NCBI RefSeq assembly: GCF_004327355.1 | Contig: NZ_QJUM01000004.1 | Coordinates: 1-64,000, forward strand | DNA from: Phytopseudomonas dryadis | GTDB taxonomy: Bacteria; Pseudomonadota; Gammaproteobacteria; Pseudomonadales; Pseudomonadaceae | Length of the DNA: 64,000 nt | Direction of reading: 5' to 3' | Part shown: positions 45,698 through 61,166 of the stretch, one piece after another | Layout of the letters: every line of letters begins with the position of its first letter | Numbering within the stretch: position 1 is the first letter of the stretch | Program-made: the position numbers and the translations under genes | The notes under the pieces: model-generated | Told to the model about the DNA's origin: nothing | What the model saw: only the letters and a program-made list of their open reading frames with translations | The model's database searches: none

Positions 45698-46993
45698 ATG
45701 ACCGAGAGTTTCGTCACCCAATGCCCGAAATGCCGCACCAGCTTCCGCGTAAGCCTGGCGCAGCTCGGCATTGCTCAGGGCGCGGTGCGTTGTGGCGCCT
45801 GCCTGCAGGTCTTCAATGCCGCCCGACAATTGCGTGAGCAGGGTCATCACGTGCCCGACGTACGACCAGCCGTGGCGCCGCCAGCGGCCAGGGTCGAAGC
45901 GCCTCCAGCGGCCGCCGCGCCAACGCCACCCGCGGCAAAACCCGCGCCCAGGATCGACGACGACACCCTGTGGATCCACGACGACCTGGATCTCGACGAT
46001 CTCGATCTGGACGAAGAGCTGGCCAAGCTCGAGGCGCAGGAGCAACAGCTGTCGCAGCAGTTCCTCGAACTCGACCAGGCCACGCGCCAGCCCAACCGTT
46101 TCCAGCCGACCGCCGGCAGCGATGACGATGTGGACGACGAGCGCTGGGCCGAAGCCCTGCTGCGTGACGAGCCGCCACCCGCGCCACTGGCACTCGAGCC
46201 GGTGCACAAGGCGGAGCCCGCTCGACTGCCGCCGATCCCCGATACGCCGGGTATCCGCCACTTCGACAATCCGCCCCCGCCTGCCGAGGAGCCGGAACCG
46301 GACGCGGAGCCCGAGCCACGCTTCAGCCTCAGCGCCCAACGTGACGACGAGCCTTTCGATGACCAGGCCGAGGATGCCGAGCCCGCCCCCGAAGCGCCGC
46401 TGAAACCCGGCGCGCGCCAGGCTCGGCGCAGCGAGCCGAACCTGCGCGACGAGCACCTGTTCGACCTCGAGGAAGAGCCCCTGCAACTGGACTGGCAAGC
46501 GCCGCGCAAGCCCTGGGGGCGCTGGATCGGCTGGGGCCTGCTCAATCTGATCGCCGCCAGTGCGCTGGCCGGGCAGTACGTGATCTATCACTTCGCCGAG
46601 CTGGCTCGCCAGGACCAGTACCGCCCCTGGTTCGAGCAGGCCTGCCCGGTACTGGGTTGCGAACTGCCGTCCAAGGTCGACATCCAGCAGATCAGGAGCA
46701 GCAACCTGGTGGTGCGCAGCCATCCGGAGTTCAGCGGCGCCCTGGTAGTCGATGCGATCCTGTACAACCGCGCCGCCTTCTCCCAGCCCTTCCCGCTGCT
46801 GGAAATGCGCTTCGCCGACCTCAATGGCCAGCTCATCGCCAGCCGCCGCTTCAAACCCAGCGAGTACCTGGCCGGCGAGCTGGCGGGCCAGGCCGAGATG
46901 CCGCCACAGACACCGATCCACATCGCCCTGGATATCCTCGACCCGGGCGTACGGGCGGTGAACTACAGCCTCAACTTCCACTCGCCGGAATAA
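45698..46993 (+). CDS. MJ0042-type zinc-ribbon / DUF3426 membrane protein
   Basis: 431 residues. The N-terminal zinc ribbon TQCPKCRTSFRVSLAQLG...VRCGACLQVFNA has two CxxC pairs. A long acidic, Pro/Ala-rich low-complexity linker (about 50-260) precedes a membrane segment (WIGWGLLNLIAASALAGQYV, about 275-294) and a C-terminal DUF3426 domain (VLGCELPSKVDIQQIRSSNL ... LDPGVRAVNYSLNF). The topology suggests a cytoplasmic ribbon and an outer domain. The gene sits between prmA and dusB as in other Pseudomonas. Its function is unknown. Confidence 0.88.
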   Translation: MTESFVTQCPKCRTSFRVSLAQLGIAQGAVRCGACLQVFNAARQLREQGHHVPDVRPAVAPPAARVEAPPAAAAPTPPAAKPAPRIDDDTLWIHDDLDLDDLDLDEELAKLEAQEQQLSQQFLELDQATRQPNRFQPTAGSDDDVDDERWAEALLRDEPPPAPLALEPVHKAEPARLPPIPDTPGIRHFDNPPPPAEEPEPDAEPEPRFSLSAQRDDEPFDDQAEDAEPAPEAPLKPGARQARRSEPNLRDEHLFDLEEEPLQLDWQAPRKPWGRWIGWGLLNLIAASALAGQYVIYHFAELARQDQYRPWFEQACPVLGCELPSKVDIQQIRSSNLVVRSHPEFSGALVVDAILYNRAAFSQPFPLLEMRFADLNGQLIASRRFKPSEYLAGELAGQAEMPPQTPIHIALDILDPGVRAVNYSLNFHSPE

Positions 46994-47307
46994 GCGGCGC
47001 GGCGAGGCAGCCGGCTGCGCCAGCGGCAGGCCGTTGCCAAACCTGGGCGACGACTGCCTGACCGCAGGAGATGGAGCGCCGCAGGCAGCCAAAGCCGAGG
47101 TCGTTTTTTCAACGACCTGCCAGCCGATCAACGGCTGCCGCCCCGAGACAGCCACGGCTACTGCCGCGCGACGCCGCACCACAGGGAAACTGTTCAGATT
47201 TTGTTCAAAACGACCTTTATCCGGTCATTCAGAGCGGGTATGATTCCCACCCTTTTTCACACTCTCCTCTTGGCCTCAACAGCACGTCTCTTGAGCAGGG
47301 AAGCCCT
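46994..47307. promoter_or_regulatory. Upstream region of dusB-fis
   Basis: 314 bp without a supported gene. AT-rich sequence GATTTTGTTCAAAACGACC and a TATGAT box near 47238-47243, with TTTATC 16 bp upstream, form a possible promoter about 65 bp before dusB. A longer in-frame extension of dusB covers this stretch but has no conserved residues. Confidence 0.4.
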
Positions 47308-48306
47308 ATGTCGGCGCTAAGCATCGGCCCTTATACATTGCCCAATCGACTGATCCTGGCCCCCATGGCCGGCGTCACCGATCAGCCGTTCCGCCAGCTC
47401 TGCCGCCGCCTGGGCGCCGGCATGGTGGTGTCGGAGATGGTCACCAGCGATGTGCGCCTGTGGAATACGCGCAAATCGAGCCTGCGCATGATCCATAGCG
47501 GCGACCCGGAGCCACGCTCCGTGCAGATCGCCGGTGGCGATCCGCAGATGCTCGCCGAAGCGGCCCGCGCCAACGTGCAGCTGGGCGCGCAGATCATCGA
47601 CATCAACATGGGCTGCCCGGCCAAGAAGGTTTGCAACAAGGCGGCCGGCTCGGCCCTGCTCAAGGATCGCCAGCTGGTGCAGGCGATTCTCGAGGCGGTG
47701 GTGGCGGCGGTCGACGTGCCGGTGACCCTGAAGATCCGCACCGGCTGGGACAGACAGAACAGGAACGGCGTGGACGTGGCCAGGATCGCCGAGCAGGCCG
47801 GCATCGTCGCCCTGGCCGTGCATGGCCGCACGCGCGCCGACCTCTACACCGGCGAGGCCGAGTACGACACCATCGCCGCGATCAAGCAGGCCGTGTCCAT
47901 TCCGGTGCTGGCCAACGGCGACATCGACTCCCCGGAAAAGGCGGCCCGGGTACTCGCCGCCACCGGCGCCGATGGCCTGCTGATCGGACGGGCGGCCCAG
48001 GGCCGGCCGTGGATCTTCCGCGAAATCGAACACTACCTGCGCACCGGGGCCCGTTGCCCCGCGCCGGCGCTGACCGAGATCGAAGGTATTCTGCTGGAGC
48101 ACCTGGCCGCACTGCACGCCTTCTACGGCGACGTGATGGGCGTACGCATCGCCCGCAAGCATGTCGGCTGGTATCTCGCAACCTTGCCGGGCGCCAGGGA
48201 GTTCCGCGCCCAGTTCAATCGTCTGGACCGACAGGACGCGCAGTGTGCCAGCGTTCGCCAGTTCTTCGGCGAACGGTACAACGATGGAGAAGGGGTGGCT
48301 GCATGA
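47308..48306 (+). CDS. dusB: tRNA-dihydrouridine synthase B
   Basis: 332 residues from ATG 47308, where the conserved start SIGPYTLPNRLILAPMAGVT begins. It reduces uridine in the tRNA D-loop with FMN and NADPH. Key blocks: IDINMGCPAKKVCNKAAGSA with the catalytic Cys, TLKIRTGWD, ALAVHGRTRADLYTGEAEYD, and GDIDSPEKA...GADGLLIGRAAQGRPW for FMN phosphate. The stop overlaps the fis ATG (ATGA), the classic dusB-fis operon. Confidence 0.96.
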   Translation: MSALSIGPYTLPNRLILAPMAGVTDQPFRQLCRRLGAGMVVSEMVTSDVRLWNTRKSSLRMIHSGDPEPRSVQIAGGDPQMLAEAARANVQLGAQIIDINMGCPAKKVCNKAAGSALLKDRQLVQAILEAVVAAVDVPVTLKIRTGWDRQNRNGVDVARIAEQAGIVALAVHGRTRADLYTGEAEYDTIAAIKQAVSIPVLANGDIDSPEKAARVLAATGADGLLIGRAAQGRPWIFREIEHYLRTGARCPAPALTEIEGILLEHLAALHAFYGDVMGVRIARKHVGWYLATLPGAREFRAQFNRLDRQDAQCASVRQFFGERYNDGEGVAA

Positions 48307-48623
48307 CAATGTTGAACGAGACCTTAGGAAGTGGAATTGCACCCGTGAGCGACAACACCAGCTTGAAACAGCACCTCAACACGCCGAGCGAAGAGGGCCA
48401 GACCCTGCGCGGCAGTGTCGAGAAAGCGCTGCACAACTATTTTGCCCACCTCGAGGGCGCGGACGTCACCGACGTCTACAACCTGGTGCTCACCGAAGTC
48501 GAAGCGCCGCTGCTGGAAACCGTGATGAACTACGTCAAGGGCAACCAGACCAAGGCCTCCGAGCTGCTGGGCCTGAACCGCGGCACCCTGCGCAAGAAGC
48601 TCAAGCAATACGACCTACTTTAA
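48303..48623 (+). CDS. fis: DNA-binding protein Fis
   Basis: 106 residues, overlapping dusB by 4 bp. It is a nucleoid-associated protein and growth-phase regulator. The N-terminal arm is variable; the C-terminal helix-turn-helix PLLETVMNYVKGNQTKASEL followed by LGLNRGTLRKKLKQYDL is nearly identical to enteric Fis. Translation depends on coupling to dusB. A hairpin repeat follows at 48642. Confidence 0.97.
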   Translation: MTMLNETLGSGIAPVSDNTSLKQHLNTPSEEGQTLRGSVEKALHNYFAHLEGADVTDVYNLVLTEVEAPLLETVMNYVKGNQTKASELLGLNRGTLRKKLKQYDLL

Positions 48624-48641
48624 AAGCCGAAAAGGCAAAGC

Positions 48642-48716
48642 CGCTGGAGGCTGAAGGCTGGACGAGGGCGCCGCTCTTTCGTTCAGCCTCCAGCCTCCAG
48701 CCTCTAGCCTCCAGCG
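48642..48716 (+). repeat. Intergenic hairpin-family repeat between fis and purH
   Basis: CGCTGGAGGCTGAAGGCTGG (from 48642) can pair with the heptamer-like CAGCCTCCAGCCTCCAGCCT run at 48683-48702 and beyond. It shares the GGCTGGACGA...TCGTTCAGCC core with 25567, 37617 and 44582. It probably ends dusB-fis transcription, although no T-run follows. Confidence 0.7.
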
Positions 48717-48737
48717 ACTGTTCCCGATGAGATCGTT

Positions 48738-50345
<1,608 letters not shown>

Positions 50346-50378
50346 ATCGGCCGCACTGAAACCGGCATCTGCGTCGTT

Positions 50379-50438
50379 GCCCTGGGTTTCGCCAATGCTC
50401 ATTGCCACTAGGCAACTCCGCTTGTCGAAACCCAGGGC
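50379..50438 (+). other. Nested hairpin between purH and purD
   Basis: GCCCTGGGTTTCG (50379-50391) is the exact reverse complement of 50426-50438 (13 bp), and the loop contains a second stem, TTGCC-ACTA-GGCAA (50402-50415). No T-run follows. It may be a processing or termination signal or an unknown repeat. Confidence 0.6.
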
Positions 50439-50476
50439 GCCTAGCATCTACCGGCTTCATCGCGGCCTCGGAATTC

Positions 50477-50506
50477 GTAGGGTGGATAACGCTTCGCTTA
50501 TCCACC
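50477..50506. repeat. REP-like GTAGGGTGGATAA hairpin before purD
   Basis: GGTGGATAA (50481-50489) pairs with TTATCCACC (50498-50506). This is the same family as 284-333, 8759-8808 and 37696-37771. Confidence 0.75.
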
Positions 50507-50543
50507 GCGCGGGCTCAAGGCCCGCCTCCATTGGGAGAGAAGC

Positions 50544-51833
50544 ATGAACGTATTGATCATCGGCAGCGGCGGTCGCGAACACGCCCTGGCCTGGAAAGTG
50601 GCGCAGGACAAGCGCGTCGACAAGGTCTTCGTCGCCCCGGGCAATGCCGGCACCGCCAGCGAAGCCAAGTGCGAGAACGTCGCCATCGACGTGCTGGCCA
50701 TCGAGCAACTGGCCGACTTCGCCGAAAACAACGTGCAACTGACCATCGTCGGCCCCGAAGCGCCGCTGGTGGCCGGGGTGGTCGACCTGTTCCGCGCGCG
50801 CGGCCTGGATATCTTCGGCCCCAGCGCCGCCGCCGCCCAGCTGGAAGGCTCCAAGGCCTTCACCAAGGACTTCCTGGCCCGCCACGCCATCCCTACCGCC
50901 GACTACCAGAACTTCACCGAGGTGGAGCCGGCCCTGGCCTACCTGCGCGAGAAAGGCGCGCCGATCGTGATCAAGGCCGATGGCCTGGCCGCCGGCAAGG
51001 GGGTGATCGTCGCCATGACCCTGGGCGAGGCCGAAGACGCGGTGCGCGACATGCTCGCCGGCAACGCCTTCGGCGAGGCCGGTTCGCGGGTGGTGATCGA
51101 GGAGTTCCTCGACGGCGAGGAAGCCAGCTTCATCGTCATGGTCGATGGCGAGAACGTGCTGCCGATGGCCACCAGCCAGGATCACAAGCGCGTCGGCGAC
51201 GGCGACAGCGGCCCGAATACCGGCGGCATGGGCGCCTATTCGCCGGCGCCGGTGGTCACCGCCGAGGTGCACCAGCGGGTGATGGACGAGGTGATCTACC
51301 CGACCGTGCGCGGCATGGCCAGCGAAGGCAACGTCTACACCGGCTTCCTCTATGCCGGGCTGATGATCGACAAGGCCGGCAAGCCCAAGGTCATCGAGTT
51401 CAACTGCCGCTTCGGCGACCCGGAAACCCAGCCGATCATGGTGCGTCTGGAAAGCTCCCTGGTGCTGCTGGTCGAGGCCGCCCTGGCCAGGGCGCTGGAC
51501 AAGGTCGAAGCGACCTGGGACCCGCGCCCCACCGTGGGCGTGGTGCTGGCCGCCGGCGGCTACCCGGGCGATTACGCCAAGGGTGACGTGATCGCAGGCC
51601 TGGACGAGGCGGCCAGGCTCGACGGCAAGGTGTTCCATGCCGGTACCGCGCTCAAGGACGGCCAGGTGGTCACCGCCGGCGGTCGTGTACTCTGTGCCAC
51701 CGCCATCGGCGCCAGCGTGGCCGACGCCCAGCGGCAGGCCTACCGCCTGGCCGAGCAGATCCGCTGGAACGGCCTGTTCTACCGCAACGACATCGGTTAC
51801 CGCGCCATCGCCCGCGAGCGGGGCGAAGGCTGA
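50544..51833 (+). CDS. purD: Phosphoribosylamine-glycine ligase (GAR synthetase)
   Basis: 429 residues. It joins glycine to phosphoribosylamine with ATP in purine synthesis. [19 protein letters not shown] is the invariant start. The ATP-grasp part has [60 protein letters not shown] and [22 protein letters not shown] precedes ATG 50544. It follows purH as in other Pseudomonas. Confidence 0.97.
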   Translation: MNVLIIGSGGREHALAWKVAQDKRVDKVFVAPGNAGTASEAKCENVAIDVLAIEQLADFAENNVQLTIVGPEAPLVAGVVDLFRARGLDIFGPSAAAAQLEGSKAFTKDFLARHAIPTADYQNFTEVEPALAYLREKGAPIVIKADGLAAGKGVIVAMTLGEAEDAVRDMLAGNAFGEAGSRVVIEEFLDGEEASFIVMVDGENVLPMATSQDHKRVGDGDSGPNTGGMGAYSPAPVVTAEVHQRVMDEVIYPTVRGMASEGNVYTGFLYAGLMIDKAGKPKVIEFNCRFGDPETQPIMVRLESSLVLLVEAALARALDKVEATWDPRPTVGVVLAAGGYPGDYAKGDVIAGLDEAARLDGKVFHAGTALKDGQVVTAGGRVLCATAIGASVADAQRQAYRLAEQIRWNGLFYRNDIGYRAIARERGEG

Positions 51834-51903
51834 GGCACGGCCTGACGGCGGCACGGGAGGCGTGCCGCCCGTCGGCCAGCTGCCGGCATTCCGATCATCA
51901 CAG

Positions 51904-51922
51904 CATCCTGGCTGTCAGGATG
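51904..51922 (+). terminator. Short hairpin after purD
   Basis: CATCCTG (51904-51910) pairs with CAGGATG (51916-51922) around a 5-nt loop, 70 bp after purD. There is no T-run, so the call is weak. Confidence 0.3.
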
Positions 51923-51958
51923 ATTCCGGCGTCATAGTCTGCGATAACGCCGGCTGGC

Positions 51959-51964
51959 TATAAT
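51959..51964 (+). promoter_or_regulatory. Candidate -10 box (TATAAT) for retS
   Basis: A consensus TATAAT lies 30 bp before the GTG start of retS. No consensus -35 box is seen at 16-18 bp, so an activator or other sigma factor may be involved. Confidence 0.4.
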
Positions 51965-51993
51965 CAGTCGGATAACTTCAAAGGGATTGCCAC

Positions 51994-54786
<2,793 letters not shown>

Positions 54787-54809
54787 ACGCCCTGTTAGAA
54801 TCCAGCTCC

Positions 54810-55694
54810 ATGGACATCAAACAGCTCAAGTTCCTCATCGCCCTCGACGAAACCCGGCATTTCGGCCAGGCCGCCGCGCGCTGCCATATCACCCAGCCGA
54901 CCCTGTCCATGCGCCTGCGCAATCTGGAACAGGAGCTGGGGCTGGAACTGGTGCGCCGCGGTCAGCGTTTCGAAGGCTTCAGCGCCGAAGGCGAACGCAT
55001 CCTGGCCTGGGCCCGCAGCCTGATGGCCGCCCATGACGGCCTGTACGCCGAGGCGGCGGCCTGTCGCGGACAGCTGGTCGGCACCCTGCGCCTGGGCGTG
55101 GTGCCGTTGGCGGGCTTCGACCCCATGCGCCTGGTGCACCTGTTCGCCCAGGAACACCCGGGGCTGCGCTTTCAACTGTTCGCCCTGAGCAGCGAGCAGA
55201 TCCTCGAACGCCTGGGCAGCAATCAGCTCGACCTCGGCCTGTCCTACCTCGACCGTCTCGACCGCGAGCACTTCGACAGCCTGGAACTGGCGCCGACGCG
55301 CATGGGCCTGCTCTACGATCGCCGCCATTTCCAGTTCACGCAGGCCACGCTGCGCTGGGAAAGCCTGGTCGAGCTGCCGCTGGGCCTGCTCTCGGCGGGC
55401 ATGCATTTTCGCCAGTCGATCGACCACAGCTTCCGCTCGCGCGGCCTGACACCCCTGCCGCGGCTGGAGACGGACGCCGTGCATCAATTGCTGCAAGCGG
55501 TCAGCGCCGGCCTGTGCTGCTCGATCATGCCGCTGCACAACGGCCTGGCCGAGTTCACCGAGCACCTGACACTGACGCCCATCGAGGATGCCCATACCCT
55601 GGCGCCCCTGGGCCTGATCCTGCGCCGCAGCGCGCCCCGCTCGGCCCTGGCCGATGCCTGCTTCGCCGAGGCGCGCGCGCTGATCAATGCGTGA
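54810..55694 (+). CDS. LysR-family transcriptional regulator
   Basis: 294 residues. The N-terminal winged HTH MDIKQLKFLIALDETRHFGQ followed by AAARCHITQPTLSMRLRNLE is typical. The effector domain (about 90-290) contains GTLRLGVVPLAGFDPMRLVH and AVHQLLQAVSAGLCCSIMPL. It starts 24 bp after retS on the same strand. Its end overlaps the MFS gene on the other strand by 11 bp. No target is evident: LysR genes usually control a divergent neighbour, but here the next genes are convergent or co-directional. Confidence 0.85.
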   Translation: MDIKQLKFLIALDETRHFGQAAARCHITQPTLSMRLRNLEQELGLELVRRGQRFEGFSAEGERILAWARSLMAAHDGLYAEAAACRGQLVGTLRLGVVPLAGFDPMRLVHLFAQEHPGLRFQLFALSSEQILERLGSNQLDLGLSYLDRLDREHFDSLELAPTRMGLLYDRRHFQFTQATLRWESLVELPLGLLSAGMHFRQSIDHSFRSRGLTPLPRLETDAVHQLLQAVSAGLCCSIMPLHNGLAEFTEHLTLTPIEDAHTLAPLGLILRRSAPRSALADACFAEARALINA

Positions 55695-57018
55695 GCGGCG
55701 GCTCGCTGCCCTCGCGCGGTAGCTGCACGCCGGTTACACCGCGATCGGCACGCCCCCCCAGATACCAGCCGAGCAGCCCCCAGATGGCCGCACACAGCGC
55801 TCCGATCACGGCGATCAACGCCACGCCGTAACCGAGCATGTCGATCAGGCTCTTGGCCCAACCGCTGATCGCATCCCCGCCGCGGTAGACCACCGTATCG
55901 ATGAAGTTCTTGGCCTTGTACTTGCTCTCGGCATCCAGCGGGGCGAAGAGCATTTCCCGCCCGGGACGCACGAACGCGTACTCACCGATGCGCCGCACGA
56001 TCATCAACCCCGCCAGCACGGCGAAGGTCGGCGCCATGGCCAGGGCGAGAAAACCCACGCACATCAGTACCGGCACGGCTGCCAGCAGCGTGCGCACGCC
56101 CAGACGCTGGGCGACCCGTCCGGTGATGAACAACTGCGCCAGCAGCGCGCCGGCCTGCACCACGAAGTCGATCAAGCCGAATACCCGGACCTGCTCGTCA
56201 CGGTCCGGGAACAGCTCGCCGACCAGTCGCGCCTGCTCGAAATAGAGAAACGTGGTGACCGTGGCGAGCAGGATGACGAACGCGGAAATCCCCAGCAGGT
56301 AGGACGAACGCAGCACCCGGGTCATGCCACTGAAAGGGTTGCCGGCCACCGGTCGCCGCGGGCTTTCCGCCCGGATCGCGCCCGGGCGCCCGGCGCCGCC
56401 CCGTTCGCGCCAGGCCATCAGGTAATGCTTGAGCGCCATGGCGCCGGCCAGCAACAGCGCCGCTATCAGGGCCAGGCCGCTGGCGCCCAGCGCGCCGACC
56501 AGCAGGGCACTCAGCGCCGGTCCCGTCAGGCCGCCGACACTGGCGCCGGCGGCGATGAAGGCGAACAGGCGCTTGGCCTGGGGCGAGTCGAACACGTCGG
56601 CCATCAGGCTCCAGGCCACCGAGACCACGAACAGGTTGTAGACCGAGATCCACACGTAGAACACCCGCGCCATCCACAGGCTGTCGGCGAACAGGCTGAA
56701 CGCCACGGCGAAGGCCAGCAGGTTGAGGCAGAAGAAGCCGTAGACCCAATCGATGAAATGAATGCGTGGCACCCGGGAATTGAGCCAGGCGAACAGGGGC
56801 ACGGCGATCAGCATGACCACGAAGGTGGCGGTGAACAGCCACTGCAGGTTCTCCACGCCGGCCTGGATGCCCATGGACTCGCGAATCGGCCGCAGCATGA
56901 AATAGCCGCAGAACAGGCAGAAGAACAGCGCGAAGCCGGACAGGGCCGCGGCCAGTTCGCCTGGCTGCGCATTGATCGCACGGGCCGCGCGCTGTGACAG
57001 GGATGTGGCAATGGTCAT
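55684..57018 (-). CDS. MFS-type transporter
   Basis: 444 residues with about 12 membrane segments. The first helix region LSGFALFFCLFCGYFMLRPI and RESMGIQAGVENLQWLFTAT, then WVYGFFCLNLLAFAVAFSLF, resemble the bacterial branch related to NTP/NDP exchange-type carriers. The conserved cytoplasmic blocks AWSLMADVFDSPQAKRLFAF and FVRPGREMLFAPLDAESKYK are seen. The substrate is not predictable. The gene is convergent with the LysR gene at 54810 (11-bp overlap); the aldo/keto reductase gene lies 94 bp upstream on the same strand. Confidence 0.8.
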   Translation of the reverse strand: MTIATSLSQRAARAINAQPGELAAALSGFALFFCLFCGYFMLRPIRESMGIQAGVENLQWLFTATFVVMLIAVPLFAWLNSRVPRIHFIDWVYGFFCLNLLAFAVAFSLFADSLWMARVFYVWISVYNLFVVSVAWSLMADVFDSPQAKRLFAFIAAGASVGGLTGPALSALLVGALGASGLALIAALLLAGAMALKHYLMAWRERGGAGRPGAIRAESPRRPVAGNPFSGMTRVLRSSYLLGISAFVILLATVTTFLYFEQARLVGELFPDRDEQVRVFGLIDFVVQAGALLAQLFITGRVAQRLGVRTLLAAVPVLMCVGFLALAMAPTFAVLAGLMIVRRIGEYAFVRPGREMLFAPLDAESKYKAKNFIDTVVYRGGDAISGWAKSLIDMLGYGVALIAVIGALCAAIWGLLGWYLGGRADRGVTGVQLPREGSEPPLTH

Positions 57019-57112
57019 TAGTGCTCCTCGGCAAAGGCGGGGACGACGGCGCAGCCAAGGGGACGCCAGCGTTTGCTAAGGGGGCAGCATCGCCGCCCCG
57101 TTCCATGACACC

Positions 57113-58033
57113 TCAGGCGAACAGCTCGACGATCCGCGCACGCTGTGCGGCATCCGGCAGTTGCCCCTGGCCGGCCAGCAGGTTGTCGAGCACATAGCGC
57201 GGGTTGGACGTGGCCGGGATCACCGTGGTGACCGCCGGGTTGGCCAGCACGAACTTGAGCATCACCTGGGCCCAGGAGGTCGCCCCCAGCTCGCTCTGCA
57301 ACCATTGCGGCACCTCCTTGCCGCGCACCTTGCCGAACAGTTCGCCGGCCTGGTAGGTGCGGTTGATCAGCGTGGCGATGCCCTTGTCGGCGCAATAGGG
57401 CAGCAGCCGCTGTTCGGCATTGCGCGCACCGATGGAGTAATTGAACTGGACGAAGTCCACCGGTTCCTTTTCCAGCGTCGCGAGCAGGTCATCGTGGGCC
57501 GACTCCAGGTAATGGGTCACGCCGACATAACGAATCCGTCCCTGCTCCTTGAGTTCGCGCAGCAGCCCCAGCTGGGTGGCGGTGTCCTGCAGGTTGTGCA
57601 CCTGGATCAGGTCGATGCGCTCGGTCTGCAGGGCCTTGAAGCTGGCCTCGATCTGCTGCAGGCCGGCCTCGCGCCCGGTGGACGAGACCTTGGTCGCGAG
57701 AAACACCCGATCGCCGGTGCCGGTACGCTTGACCAGTTCGCCGGTGACCGCTTCCGAACGGCCATAGCTCGGCGCCGTATCGATCAGCGTGGCGCCGCCG
57801 TCGACGAAGGCCTTGACCACTTCCTGCAGCGGCGCCATGTCCGCCGATGCCGGATCGACGTTGAAGGTGCGTGAGGTGCCCAGGCCGATTACCGGCAGGG
57901 TTTCGCCGGTCGCCGGAATGGCCCGCTTGAGCAGGGTGTCCGCGGCGAAACTGAACGAGGGAAACAAGGACGCCATGCTGGCCATGGCGGCGAGGGCGCT
58001 GCTGCGCTGGATGAACTGGCGACGTGTTGGCAT
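57113..58033 (-). CDS. Exported aldo/keto reductase
   Basis: 306 residues. A Tat-like leader (MPTRRQFIQRSSALAAMASM, ending SFSFAAD near residue 31) suggests export in folded form with cofactor. The AKR barrel shows the tetrad Asp (GATLIDTAPSYG), Tyr (PSYGRSE), Lys (FLATKVSSTGR) and His (LIQVHNLQ), plus the C-terminal NADPH segment VTTVIPATSNPRYVLDNLLA. Its substrate is unknown. It is divergent from the LysR gene at 58163, a plausible regulator, and lies upstream of the MFS gene on the same strand. Confidence 0.88.
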   Translation of the reverse strand: MPTRRQFIQRSSALAAMASMASLFPSFSFAADTLLKRAIPATGETLPVIGLGTSRTFNVDPASADMAPLQEVVKAFVDGGATLIDTAPSYGRSEAVTGELVKRTGTGDRVFLATKVSSTGREAGLQQIEASFKALQTERIDLIQVHNLQDTATQLGLLRELKEQGRIRYVGVTHYLESAHDDLLATLEKEPVDFVQFNYSIGARNAEQRLLPYCADKGIATLINRTYQAGELFGKVRGKEVPQWLQSELGATSWAQVMLKFVLANPAVTTVIPATSNPRYVLDNLLAGQGQLPDAAQRARIVELFA

Positions 58034-59079
58034 AGGGCCTCCTGGCGGGACAAGGATGCGGCCGGACTGGCCGCAACGGGTGAAAGGCGAGTATGGTCAG
58101 GGCAGCCCGCCCCATTCTCTCCAGAAACGATATGCATTGTTTCCCCATGGTTGACTAAGCCCATGCTCGAAGACCTCAGTGATCTGCGCCTGTTCGAACG
58201 AATCCTGCGTGCGGGCAACCTGTCGGCGGCCGCCCGGGAACTGGATCTTTCCCTGGCCGTGGTGAGCAAGCGCCTGGCGCGCCTGGAGGCCCGCGTCGGC
58301 GTGCGCCTGCTGCAGCGCACCACGCGGCGCCTGGCCCCGACGGAAGAAGGCCGGCTGTTCCATGCCCACTGTCGGCGCATTCTCGACGAGGTGGATGTCG
58401 CGGAAGCGATGCTCCTGCAACGTCGCGAACAGGTCGACGGATTGCTGCGCATCAGCGCGCCATTCGGCTTCGGCCGTCGCCAGTTGATCCCGCTGATCGC
58501 AACATTCCGCAAACAATATCCGGAGCTGCGTATCCAGCTGAATCTCGGCGATGCCCTGGTCGACCTGCTCGAGCACGAGGTGGACATCGCCATCCGCTTC
58601 GGCACGCCTGCCGACTCCAGCCTGATCGCCCGGCAACTGGCGCCGAACAACCGGGTCCTCTGCGCCTCGCCGTCCTACCTGGACTGGTACGGCCGCCCGA
58701 CGCATCCCGAGCAGTTGCACACGCACAGTTGCCTGCTGATCGGTGATCAGGAACGCATGCACTGGCGTTTCGAACAGGACGGCGTCCCGCTGCAGGTGCG
58801 GGTTCAGGCCAGCATTCTGTGCAACGACGGCGAAGCGGCCCACGCCCTGGCGCTGCAGGGCCAGGGCATCGTCAGCAAATCCATCTGGGATGTGGCGGCC
58901 GACCTCAGGGCCGGGCGTCTGGAGCGGGTGCTGCCACGCTACCGGCTACCGGACGCCCCTTTGCATGCGCTCTATCCGACCAGCCGCCAGCAGGTGCCAC
59001 GCGTACGGCGCTTCGTCGAATTCCTCGGCGAGCGCCTGGAACAGACCTGGCAGCAGGAGATCGCCGGGTTGGCGGAGCG

Positions 59080-61005
<1,926 letters not shown>

Positions 61006-61121
61006 GGCTGTCACTCCTTTGAGTCAGCTGCAAGCCTCAAGTGAAAAGCCTGCTGGCGTCCCGTCAAATGCTGTTCCGCTTTTGCTTCTACTTGCCGCTT
61101 GTAGCTTGAAGCTTGCCGCTG

Positions 61122-61149
61122 CAAAAACAAAACCGCCCGAAGGCGGTTT
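61122..61149 (-). terminator. Rho-independent terminator of pckA
   Basis: Read on the minus strand, AAACCGCC-TTCG-GGCGGTTT is a perfect 8-bp stem with a stable UUCG loop, followed by TGTTTTTGC. It begins 18 bp after the pckA stop. Heptamer-type AGCTTGA sequences lie just beyond (61020-61120). Confidence 0.9.
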
Positions 61150-61166
61150 CTTTTGCTCTGGCTCGC

